Origin: CAYWNK01 sp047639615
Lineage (GTDB): Bacteria > Planctomycetota > UBA1135 > GCA-002686595
Assembly (NCBI GenBank): GCA_047639615.1
Contig: JBLIOL010000020.1
Location: 1-31,170 of the forward strand
DNA: 31,170 nt
Reading direction: 5' to 3'
In this document: positions 1 to 7,434 of the stretch, one piece after another
Position numbering within the stretch: the stretch's first letter is position 1
Layout: the number at the start of each line of letters is the position of its first letter
Notes under the pieces: generated by a model
Told to the model about the DNA's origin: nothing
What the model saw: the letters and a program-made list of their open reading frames with translations, nothing else
Database searches by the model: none
Made by a program: the position numbers and the translations under genes

Positions 1-912
1 CTCGCGCTCACCGAGCTTGGCGGGTAGAGGTTCGAGCTCGGCGACACGTTGTCCGAGCAGTTCGAGACGCGCGCCACTCTCGGCTTGCAGGCTGCTCAAC
101 TCTTCGCGGGTTGCAGCGAGGGTGGCATCGCGTTCCGCAAGGCGCGCGGGCAGGGGCACCAGGTCTTGCATGCGCTCGCGCAGGCCGGTGACCTCCGCGC
201 CGCTGTCGACCTGCAGGGTCTTTAGCTGCTCGGCGGTCTCGCTCAGTTGTGCATCGCGCTCTGCCAGTTGCGCGGGTACGGGTACCAACGCTTCCATCTG
301 CAGTTCCAGTTCGGCGATACGCACGGCGCTGCTGGTGCGCAGCTCCTCGAGGTCGTGGCTGGTGCGTTCCAGGGTGGACTCGCGGTCGGCCAGTCGCATG
401 GGGATCGGTCCCAGCTCCTCGAGGCGCGACTCCAGTTCTGTGATGCGCGTGCTGCTGCTCTCGCGCAGTTCGGCAAGGTCCAGGCTGGTGCTCTCGAGGC
501 TTGCTTCGCTCGCGGCCAGGAGCGCCGGCACGGGGCCGAGCTCTGTGACTTGGGCGGTGAGGGCGCTGATGCGCTCGCTGCTTTCCGCGCGCAGGCTGGC
601 CAGGTCTGTGCTGGTCGACTGCAGCAGGCTTTCACTCTCCTGCAGTTGACCCGGCAGGGGAGAGAGCTCGGTCAGGCGCGTGGAGAGCGTGTGCACTTCG
701 GCGCCGCTGTCCTTGCGCAGGGCTTCGAGTAGGCCGGTGGTCTCGGCCAACTCGTTGTTGCGGGTGTCCAGAATCTTGGCCAGGGGAGTCAGGCAGCGCA
801 GACGTTCTTGCAGCCAGTACTCCTCCGTGCGCGCGCGGTCAAAGTCATGGGCGATGACTTCTTTTAGCTCGGCGATGGTGTCCTCGCGCAGAGGCACCAG
901 CTCCTGCAGGGG
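1..912 (-). repeat. 42-codon (126-bp) tandem repeat array inside the coiled-coil gene
   Basis: The codons for a Pro-Leu/Val/Ile-Pro turn occur at plus-strand positions 22, 148, 274, 400, 526 and 652, each exactly 126 bases apart. The same register continues as Pro-Leu-Ala at 778 and Pro-Leu-Gln at 904. Around each turn the protein reads roughly L..RVAEL.PLPA.L.ERE, followed by Leu-rich heptads and a Ser-Gly/Ser-Ser step. The units are diverged at DNA level, so the conserved feature is the protein period: 42 residues, or six heptads. The array continues past the left edge. Confidence 0.85.
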
Positions 913-1467
913 CTCGAGCTCGGCTACGCGGTCTTCCAGTTGGCCGAGCAGGTGGTCGCGGTCCTTGTCGCGCACGAGGTTGGCGTTGAGCTCCTCGCGC
1001 AGGCTGTTCTTCTTGCCTTGGAGGGACTCGATCTCGCTCTCCATGCGGTCGCGCTCGGTGGAAAGCTCCTTGAAGACCTGCGATTTGCGCGTGGACTCGG
1101 CTTGGGCTCCGTCGAGTTCCTTATTGGCAGCCTGCAGGTGTTCCGTCAGCTGACTGATGGCTGCCTCGCGCTCCAATAGATCGGCGCTGAGGACTTCCTG
1201 CTGGCCGAGTTGCAGGCCGTTCTCCGCTTCGAGTTGGCCGATGGTCTCGCGGTAGCCGTCGTAGGTCGCCTTGATCTTGCGAACCTCGATGTTGTTGGCG
1301 TTCAGGGCCCCAACCGCGGCTTCGCGGTCGGCCTCAGCGAGCCGGTACTTGCGGTCCCACAGTTCCTGTTGAACGCGACGTTCCCCCGCGCCCTTGAAGC
1401 TTTGGAGGATGTAACCGATGACGGCACCGATGAAGATCCCGCCGAAAATGAGACTGACGTATTCCAT
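1..1467 (-). CDS. Membrane-anchored coiled-coil repeat protein (partial)
   Basis: The reading frame is open from an ATG at 1467 to the left edge (489 codons), so the C-terminus is missing. A GGAGG ribosome-binding site (plus-strand cctcc at 1477-1481) lies nine bases before the ATG and fixes the start. Residues 4-22 form one hydrophobic helix rich in Gly and Ile, and the rest is Glu/Leu/Arg/Gln-rich predicted coiled coil. The helix-then-coil layout resembles RmuC or YhcB-type envelope proteins, but the catalytic part that would identify RmuC lies outside the window. From about residue 185 the coil is made of degenerate 42-residue units, each with a Pro-x-Pro turn (see the repeat entry). The function is unknown; a structural or tethering role at the inner membrane is inference. 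It is transcribed away from the hrpB-like gene. Confidence 0.85.
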   Translation of the reverse strand, partial: MEYVSLIFGGIFIGAVIGYILQSFKGAGERRVQQELWDRKYRLAEADREAAVGALNANNIEVRKIKATYDGYRETIGQLEAENGLQLGQQEVLSADLLEREAAISQLTEHLQAANKELDGAQAESTRKSQVFKELSTERDRMESEIESLQGKKNSLREELNANLVRDKDRDHLLGQLEDRVAELEPLQELVPLREDTIAELKEVIAHDFDRARTEEYWLQERLRCLTPLAKILDTRNNELAETTGLLEALRKDSGAEVHTLSTRLTELSPLPGQLQESESLLQSTSTDLASLRAESSERISALTAQVTELGPVPALLAASEASLESTSLDLAELRESSSTRITELESRLEELGPIPMRLADRESTLERTSHDLEELRTSSAVRIAELELQMEALVPVPAQLAERDAQLSETAEQLKTLQVDSGAEVTGLRERMQDLVPLPARLAERDATLAATREELSSLQAESGARLELLGQRVAELEPLPAKLGERE

Positions 1468-1807
1468 GCTTGCGTGCCTCCGCAGGTGCGCTGGCGTGGA
1501 GGCTGCCGAGCAACCTCCGTAAGTGCTTCGACTCTACTGAATGGAGAGGCCGGATTCCCGCACCTTGCACCGTGAACCCGTGGGCTTTTTTGTAGAGCGT
1601 CCAGGACCTAGGATTGCCGTGGTTACGGGCTTTGCTCCGCAGATGGCTAGTTGGCGGCTCTGGGGATAAATGGCTGTTTTTCTTAGCATTCCAGCACTCA
1701 GCGAAGCGGCGGCAAATGGGGAGCGGGGGTGTCTGCTTGGGCCGCGGGTGGGGCTGGGTGATTTACGTTCCATTCAATCAGCAGCGGCGAGTAGTTTGGG
1801 AGTCGCA
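1468..1807. promoter_or_regulatory. Divergent intergenic region
   Basis: These 340 bases separate the coiled-coil gene (minus) from the helicase gene (plus) and must hold both promoters. A T6 run lies near 1587. An in-frame ATG at 1670 would extend the helicase by 46 residues, but that stretch has no helicase similarity. I see no RNA gene, convincing hairpin terminator or additional ORF. Confidence 0.5.
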
Positions 1808-4351
1808 ATGAGCCGACTCTCCCTGCCGGTCGATGAGGTGCTGCCCGAGATCCTGGCTGCCCTGGAGCGCGGGCCGAATGTGGTTCTGGAGGCGCCGCCG
1901 GGTGCTGGTAAGACCACGCGCGTGCCTCCGGCCCTGTTGGACGCGGGCATGGGTAAGGTTCTGGTGCTGGAACCACGGCGCCTGGCGGCTCGTGCGGCGG
2001 CCCGGCGTATCGCGCAGGAGCGCGGGGGCAAGCTCGGGGGCGAGGTGGGCTACAGGGTCAGGTTCGACTCGAAGGTCTCGAAGCAAACCCAGCTTGAGGT
2101 GCTGACACCGGGGGTGCTGCTGCGGCGCTTGCAGGAGGACCCCTTCCTGGAGGGTGTCGGCGCGGTCATGTTCGATGAATTCCACGAGCGCGGCCTGGAT
2201 GCGGACCTGGCTTTGGCCATGGTGCGGCGGGTGCAGCAGGAGGTGCGGCCGGAGCTGCGGCTCGTGATCACCTCGGCCACCCTGGACGGGGATGCGGCTG
2301 CGGCTTGGCTCGGGGGGTGCGAAATTGTGCGCAGTGACGGCCGCTTGTTCCCGGTCGAGCAGCGCTACCTGCCCCGGGAGCCCCGTGATGACGATACGGC
2401 GCACGTGGTGCGCGGGGTGCGGACGGCTCTGGAGGCTGGGCCTGGGGATGTGCTCGTATTTCTGCCGGGCGTGGGAGAGATTCGGAAGGTGGAGCGCGCT
2501 CTGGAGGGCCTTGCGCGTTCCAAGGGCTTCGATTTGATGCCGCTCTACGGGGATCTGAGTGGTGACAAGCAGGATGCGGCCTTGTCGGCGGGGCCCCGAC
2601 GGCGGGTGGTGCTGGCCACCAATGTGGCCGAGAGTTCGGTCACGGTGGAGGGCGTGGCGACGGTGGTTGATGCGGGCATGGCGCGGGTCAAGCGCTCGGA
2701 TCCGGCCACGGGCCTGGACCGTTTGGTGCTCGAACCGGTCTCCGTGGCCTCCACGGACCAGCGCGCGGGCCGGGCCGGGCGCCTGGGGCCGGGGCTTTGC
2801 TTGCGGCTTTGGAGCGCGCCCGAGCAGCGCGATCGGGCGCCGGCCACGGAACCGGAGATCGTGCGCGTGGACCTGGCAGGGGCGATTTTGCAGCTGCTGG
2901 CCTGGGGCGAACCCGATCCGGCCAGCTTTCCCTGGGTGGAAGCACCGCCGCGCGAGGCGTTGGCGCGCGCGCTCGGATTGCTCGGGCAGCTCGGTGCGCT
3001 GAATTCAGCTGGCGGCTTGACCGCCATGGGACGCAGTCTGGCTGGACTGCCGGCGCACCCGCGTTTGGCGCGGCTGCTGGCGGCCGGGCATGCGTCGGGC
3101 GCGCTTTGGGAGGCATGCCTGGCGGCGGCCTTGCTTGGAGAAAGGGACGTGCTCGAGCGCTTGGACCTGCGCCAGGGCGGTGCGACCCACGCCTCGGACT
3201 CGGATGTGCTCGATCGGGTTCAGGCTCTGCGCGCCTTTGAACGGGACGGTTCGGAACATGGTGGGCCGCGGCCCCTGCGGCGTGGCTCGGCGCGGGCCGT
3301 ATTGCGTGTGGCGGAGCAGCTGGCGCGACTCGCTACGCGCGCCTTTGGTCAGGAACCAGATGGGGGCCATGGCTCCTATGCGGATGTGGATGAGGCTCTG
3401 TTGCGAGCCTTGCTCGAGGCCTTTCCGGATCGCTTGGCGCGTCGGCGCAAGGCGGGCGAGGCGCGCGCTTTGATGGTTGGCGGGCGCGGGGTGCGCTTGG
3501 GCTTGGAGAGTGCGGTTACGGAGGCCGAGCTATTTGTGTGCGTGGAGTTGGACGGAGCCGGAGCCGATGCACGCGTGCGCATGGCTTCGACGGTGGAGCG
3601 CGAGTGGGTCGACGGAGGGCGCGAGCGGGTGACGGTGGAGGCGGCCTTTGACGAGGTGCGCGAGAAGGTGGTGGGGCGCCGGCGTACGTATCTCGGTCCG
3701 CTGCTGCTAGGGGAGATCGATGGTCCCGCGCCGGACCAGGCGGCGGCGGAAGCGCTGCTCTTGGAAGTGGCGCAGCAGAAATTGGCGCGCGTACTGCCCG
3801 AGGAAGAATCTGATTGGCACAGCTTCCTGGCGCGTGTGCGCAGCCTTGATGGCTGGATGCCGGACCTTGAGTTGGGGGCGTGGGACGCGGACCAACTGGC
3901 GGAGTTGCTACCCGGGTTGGTGGGGGGCTGCCGCTCCTTGGCGGACCTGAGGCAAGCTCGTTGGCTCGACGCACTGCGAGGTCAGCTCGGTCATCGCAAG
4001 TTGGCCATGCTCGAACGTGAAGCTCCCGAGCGCTTGCGCGTGCCTAGTGGCAACAATCTGAGCCTGACCTATGAGCCTGGGCGTGCGCCGGTTCTTGCGG
4101 CACGCATCCAGGAGATGTTCGGTCTTGAGAACACACCGCGCGTGGCCGCTGGTCGGGTACCGGTACTGCTGCACCTCTTGGCGCCGAATCGCAGGCCGCA
4201 GCAGGTGACCGATGACTTGGGTAGTTTTTGGGACACGACCTACGCCTCTGTTCGCAAGGAACTGCGCCGGCGTTATCCGCGTCACGCATGGCCGGAGGAT
4301 CCGCGTCAGGGTGTCGCGGAGCGCAGGCCGCGCCGGCGGCCGCGGCGCTAG
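1808..4351 (+). CDS. hrpB: ATP-dependent DEAH-type helicase HrpB
   Basis: This is an 847-residue protein, close to the roughly 800-850 usual for HrpB. The motor shows Walker A APPGAGKTT (residues 29-37), motif Ia EPRRLAARAA, the HrpB-type DEFH box near residue 122, motif III ITSATLDG, LVFLPGVGEI, motif V VVLATNVAESS and motif VI QRAGRAGR. HA2 and HrpB C-terminal regions follow, ending in the typical NRRPQQVTDDLGSFW and a WPEDP element, then a basic Arg-rich tail. I chose the ATG at 1808 because family similarity begins there and a GGGAG lies five bases upstream. HrpB-family proteins are NTP-dependent nucleic-acid helicases; the cellular target is poorly defined in most bacteria. No operon partner is obvious; the next gene starts about 100 bases downstream. 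Confidence 0.97.
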   Translation: MSRLSLPVDEVLPEILAALERGPNVVLEAPPGAGKTTRVPPALLDAGMGKVLVLEPRRLAARAAARRIAQERGGKLGGEVGYRVRFDSKVSKQTQLEVLTPGVLLRRLQEDPFLEGVGAVMFDEFHERGLDADLALAMVRRVQQEVRPELRLVITSATLDGDAAAAWLGGCEIVRSDGRLFPVEQRYLPREPRDDDTAHVVRGVRTALEAGPGDVLVFLPGVGEIRKVERALEGLARSKGFDLMPLYGDLSGDKQDAALSAGPRRRVVLATNVAESSVTVEGVATVVDAGMARVKRSDPATGLDRLVLEPVSVASTDQRAGRAGRLGPGLCLRLWSAPEQRDRAPATEPEIVRVDLAGAILQLLAWGEPDPASFPWVEAPPREALARALGLLGQLGALNSAGGLTAMGRSLAGLPAHPRLARLLAAGHASGALWEACLAAALLGERDVLERLDLRQGGATHASDSDVLDRVQALRAFERDGSEHGGPRPLRRGSARAVLRVAEQLARLATRAFGQEPDGGHGSYADVDEALLRALLEAFPDRLARRRKAGEARALMVGGRGVRLGLESAVTEAELFVCVELDGAGADARVRMASTVEREWVDGGRERVTVEAAFDEVREKVVGRRRTYLGPLLLGEIDGPAPDQAAAEALLLEVAQQKLARVLPEEESDWHSFLARVRSLDGWMPDLELGAWDADQLAELLPGLVGGCRSLADLRQARWLDALRGQLGHRKLAMLEREAPERLRVPSGNNLSLTYEPGRAPVLAARIQEMFGLENTPRVAAGRVPVLLHLLAPNRRPQQVTDDLGSFWDTTYASVRKELRRRYPRHAWPEDPRQGVAERRPRRRPRR

Positions 4352-4357
4352 TCCGTA

Positions 4358-4395
4358 CAAATCTGTCAATCCGTAGGCAACCTGAGGCAGATTTG
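4358..4395. repeat. 8-bp inverted repeat after hrpB
   Basis: CAAATCTG at 4358-4365 is the exact reverse complement of CAGATTTG at 4388-4395, with a 22-base spacer that can form a short AGG/CCT inner stem. It lies seven bases after the hrpB stop. It could be a weak terminator or an operator for the next gene. No T-run follows, so the role is uncertain. Confidence 0.4.
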
Positions 4396-4453
4396 CGATT
4401 GGCTCTGGGCAATGGTCCCAACGGGTCCGCGGCGGGGGCATGCTCTACGGGTC

Positions 4454-5035
4454 ATGCTCTTGAAGTGCCTGCTGCCCACGCTCCTCGCCGCTGCATTTGT
4501 AGCGCCCTCCTGTCAGACGGTGGACGCCACGAGTGCGATTGAATTCCACGGTCTGATGCAGACCTTGGACGATGGGGAGCAGGACCAAATCGATCGTCCT
4601 TTGGGGGTAGGCCTAGTTGTTGTGGGTATGCCGGTCCCCGATGCGGATGTGCCTGCCGCATTCGAGTATGGCTTCCAGTACATGCACGATTCCGGTGGAG
4701 CGGACGGCGTCAATCAGGAAACGTCCAGCAACCTCGTCTGGGCCGGTGTGCGGGCTGAGATGTGGGGCGGCACTTGGCGGCCGCACTTCGGGGCTGGCTT
4801 GATGGGGATCTCGACTCATATCCGGCGGCGCCGGAAGACCGACCGGCTGCACGCTTCGGATGAGATGCGCTCCCTGGGCTTCTACTTCGAGGTGGGGATC
4901 ACCCTGCGCGCCACCTCGCGTTGGCACTTGGGCCTCGGGCTGCGCCAGAGCATTGGCCTGCGCGATCACCTGGAAGACACGCCGGTGGATCTCGATTTTG
5001 TGGAGGTTTATGGGAGCCTCGGGTACAGCTTCTAG
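4454..5035 (+). CDS. Exported barrel-like protein of unknown function
   Basis: The 193-residue product starts with MLLKCLLPTLLAAAFVAPSC, a signal peptide whose Cys could be lipidated, although A-P-S-C is a poor lipobox. The mature part has alternating hydrophobic and polar segments (VWAGVRAEMW, RPHFGAGLMG, GFYFEVGITL, HLGLGLRQS) and ends GSLGYSF. A terminal Phe and this pattern are typical of small outer-membrane beta-barrels of about eight strands. A longer frame opens at 4412, but the ATG at 4454 puts the signal peptide at the N-terminus. The next gene, six bases downstream, has the same layout and is probably a diverged paralogue. Specific function is unknown. Confidence 0.75.
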   Translation: MLLKCLLPTLLAAAFVAPSCQTVDATSAIEFHGLMQTLDDGEQDQIDRPLGVGLVVVGMPVPDADVPAAFEYGFQYMHDSGGADGVNQETSSNLVWAGVRAEMWGGTWRPHFGAGLMGISTHIRRRRKTDRLHASDEMRSLGFYFEVGITLRATSRWHLGLGLRQSIGLRDHLEDTPVDLDFVEVYGSLGYSF

Positions 5036-5041
5036 CAGGCT

Positions 5042-5575
5042 ATGGGCATGCGACATCCTCGTTTGTATGCCCTGCTTCTAACCTTCCTTACCGCCTGCAA
5101 TTCCACGGACTACAGGCACGCCCTCGAACTGCGCGTCTCCGAGGATGAACCCGGGGATGCCGGGAATGCATTCGGGGAAAGTGACGGGGCCGGCGTGGCT
5201 TATACGGTGTACCGCCGGGACACGGATGAGGGTCTACCGATCGGGTTTGAGCTCGGGATCGGCCAGCAGTCGGATGGCGCTACCCATGGGGAACTCAATC
5301 ACGCGTGGATGGGCGCCTTTCGGGAATTCGGAGAGTCTGTCGTACGGCCCTTCGTGGGTGTCGGTGTGATCAACACGGAGTTGGTGCGCGGTGCGGGCGC
5401 AGACGCCGGTGAGTTTGGTCCCTATGCGCAGGTCGGCCTGCGCGTTTACTTGACGCCCGCCTATCACATGGCGATTGGCTACCGCGAGTCATTCGGAATC
5501 GAGGACACCGTGGATGGCCAAGACTACGACCTGACTACGATCCAGGTCTTCTTCAGCCTGGGCTTCGGGTTCTAG
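5042..5575 (+). CDS. Barrel-like lipoprotein, paralogue of upstream gene
   Basis: The 177-residue product has a clear lipoprotein signal, LLLTFLTAC, with the lipidated Cys near residue 19. The body carries amphipathic strands (PIGFELGIGQ, VRPFVGVGVI, YAQVGLRVYL, YHMAIGYRES) and ends VFFSLGFGF, a barrel-like C-terminus. The YHMAIGYRESFGIED stretch parallels WHLGLGLRQSIGLRD of the gene before it, which supports a tandem duplication. It sits six bases after that gene and eight bases before the Nudix/MBL gene, so the three are probably co-transcribed. An outer-membrane location is inferred; no ligand or activity can be assigned. Confidence 0.75.
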   Translation: MGMRHPRLYALLLTFLTACNSTDYRHALELRVSEDEPGDAGNAFGESDGAGVAYTVYRRDTDEGLPIGFELGIGQQSDGATHGELNHAWMGAFREFGESVVRPFVGVGVINTELVRGAGADAGEFGPYAQVGLRVYLTPAYHMAIGYRESFGIEDTVDGQDYDLTTIQVFFSLGFGF

Positions 5576-5583
5576 CCGAGTCC

Positions 5584-7077
5584 ATGGCTGTTACTCCGCG
5601 TCTGTCGGCGGCTGTACTCGCTACGCGGGACGTGGGTCGCGGGCTTGAGGTCCTGCTTGTTCTGAGGTCGCCTGCCCTGCGATTCTTTGGTGGCTATTGG
5701 GCTCTGCCCGGCGGCGCATTGGATGCAGAGGACCGGGATGCTGCGCTAGCTGGCGAGCCGACGGATAGGGAGCTGGCTCGCTGCGGTTTGCGCGAGTTGT
5801 TCGAGGAGACGGGCTGCTTGGCGCCGGGCTTGGAGCGCCAATTAGCGGAGCCTCTGCGTGCAGGCTTGTTGGAGAATGATGCGCAAGCTGCGCGCGCTTT
5901 TCGGGAGCTGCTCGATGGAGCTCCGCAGGCGTTGGAGTGTGTGCATCCGATCGGCACGCGCACCACGCCGGCCATGGCGCCCGTGCGCTTTCAGACGCGT
6001 TTCTTGCAGCTGAGTTTGGAAGGCGCGCACGAGCCCCATGTGATTCCTGGGGAGCTTGCGGATGCGGCCTGGCTGCGACCGGAGGAGATCCTGCAAGAGT
6101 GGTTGCGTGGCGAACGCCTAGTGGTGCCGCCGGTGCTGGCGATTCTGACGCAGTTGCGGGATATGGAACTTGAGGCCCTGCTCGCCGCGGGGCCTGAGGT
6201 TTGCAGCCTGCGCGAAGGGGATGCAGCTCTCGCCATTCGCAGCACGCCGGGCATCGCTCAGGTGCCGTTACTCACGCCGACCCTGCCTCCGGCGACTACC
6301 ACCAACTGCTATGTGGTGGGTGAAGCGGAGCTCTACGTGGTGGATCCAGCGACCTACGAACAGACCGAACGCGAGCGGCTCTTTGCCTTGCTCGACGGTC
6401 TCGTGGAGCGCGGCGCGCGTCTGGCGGGTGTGCTCGTGACCCATCATCATCCGGATCATGTGGGTAGCGTGGCGGCTACGGCCGAGCGCTATGACCTGCC
6501 CGTTTATGGCCACCCCTTAACCCTGGAGCGTCTGCCTGAGCCGGTGCGTGATGGGCGGCCCTTGGATGAGGGTTCGGTGTTAGAGCTCGGTCTCGCGCCG
6601 GATGGATCGCCGGAATGGAAGCTCGAGGCCATGCACACGCCTGGGCATGATCGCGGGCACTTGGTCTTCCGCGAGTCGCGCTACGGAGCGCTGATCGCAG
6701 GCGACTTGGCCTCCACGGTCTCGACGATTCTGATCGAGCCGCCCGAGGGTCACCTGTCCACGTACTTGGCCACCTTGGAGCGCATGCTGCAGGTCGACTT
6801 CGGCCATCTCTATCCGGCCCATGGGCCGGCGGCGCGCGATGGTCACGGGCTCCTGCAGCGCTACCTGCGGCACCGCGCCATGCGCCGCAGTTCCTTGGAG
6901 AAGGCACTTGCTGAGTTGGGGCCGGGAGCTCTGATGAGCTTCGTGCCGCGGGTCTATGCGGACCTCGAACCGGCACTGCACGGCATGGCTGGGCGCTCGC
7001 TGCAAGCGGGCTTGGAACAGTTGCAGGAAGAAGGCTTGGCGCAGCTGGTGGACGGGAAGTGGAGCGCTACGGACTAG
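5584..7077 (+). CDS. Nudix hydrolase / metallo-beta-lactamase fusion protein
   Basis: This 497-residue protein has two hydrolase domains. Residues about 5-200 are Nudix-like: WALPGGALD starts the box and CGLRELFEETGC completes it, with an insertion between the Gly and Arg-Glu halves as in NUDT19-type members. Residues about 235-430 are a metallo-beta-lactamase fold with metal ligands in THHHPDHVG (near 284-292), HTPGHDRGH, the GDL Asp and YPAHGP. The last 65 residues resemble the winged-helix tail of LACTB2-type enzymes. Nudix enzymes cleave nucleoside-diphosphate-linked compounds and LACTB2-like enzymes cleave RNA or thioesters; the substrate here is unknown. No signal peptide is seen, so it is cytoplasmic. 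Its 3' end overlaps the sigma-factor remnant on the other strand. Confidence 0.9.
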   Translation: MAVTPRLSAAVLATRDVGRGLEVLLVLRSPALRFFGGYWALPGGALDAEDRDAALAGEPTDRELARCGLRELFEETGCLAPGLERQLAEPLRAGLLENDAQAARAFRELLDGAPQALECVHPIGTRTTPAMAPVRFQTRFLQLSLEGAHEPHVIPGELADAAWLRPEEILQEWLRGERLVVPPVLAILTQLRDMELEALLAAGPEVCSLREGDAALAIRSTPGIAQVPLLTPTLPPATTTNCYVVGEAELYVVDPATYEQTERERLFALLDGLVERGARLAGVLVTHHHPDHVGSVAATAERYDLPVYGHPLTLERLPEPVRDGRPLDEGSVLELGLAPDGSPEWKLEAMHTPGHDRGHLVFRESRYGALIAGDLASTVSTILIEPPEGHLSTYLATLERMLQVDFGHLYPAHGPAARDGHGLLQRYLRHRAMRRSSLEKALAELGPGALMSFVPRVYADLEPALHGMAGRSLQAGLEQLQEEGLAQLVDGKWSATD

Positions 7078-7427
7078 CCAGTTCGCGCAGGCGCCGCAGG
7101 CCTTCGTAGGGGCGTGACTTGATCACGCTCACGGGCTCGTCAAGCACGGCGGCGATCTCGTTGCGGCCGAGGTCCTCCGTGTAGCGCAGGATCAAGACCT
7201 CACGCTGGTCCGCGCTCAAGCAGGCGTACGGCATCGGAGGCGGCCTCGGCGTTGACCCGGCGCGTCAGGGGGCCGGTGATGCTCTCCGCCAGGCCCGGTT
7301 CGGTGGCTGGACGCTCGCGTTCTGGTTGACGCTGTGTGTCGCGCAGCAGATTGAGGCAGCGGTTGCGCTGGGCGCGGAGTGCTTCGCCGGCGAGGCGCCG
7401 GCGCAGGCCTTGGCCCGCTTCTATGGC
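7067..7427 (-). pseudogene. Remnant of an ECF-type sigma factor
   Basis: Reading the minus strand, one frame gives a linker-like stretch (RRRLAGEALRAQRNRCLNLL and onward to EAASDAVR). A second frame then gives LSADQREVLILRYTEDLG, followed by NEIAAVLDEPVSVIKSRPYE and a stop at 7067-7069. Together these are the end of sigma region 2, the linker and region 4 of an ECF sigma factor. The two parts are in different frames: a single-base loss around 7211-7230 explains the shift. Upstream, an in-frame TAA at 7428-7430 and the adjoining cytochrome gene leave no room for most of region 2. It is therefore truncated as well as frameshifted, and a sequencing error alone would not rescue it. It follows the cytochrome operon and may once have regulated it. 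Confidence 0.75.
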
Positions 7428-7434
7428 TTACCGG

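Noticed and set aside
1..912. Possible CRISPR or DNA satellite array because of the 126-bp period
   Set aside because: The period is coding (42 codons), units are diverged at DNA level and keep one open frame; no identical repeats with unique spacers.
17..1179. Plus-strand open frames over the first 1.2 kb
   Set aside because: They are Ser/Arg-rich or low-complexity mirror images of the minus-strand coiled-coil gene, which has the ribosome-binding site and a sensible protein.
1670..1807. N-terminal extension of the helicase from ATG 1670
   Set aside because: The 46 extra residues have no helicase similarity, HrpB proteins begin close to the 1808 ATG, and 1808 has its own GGGAG.
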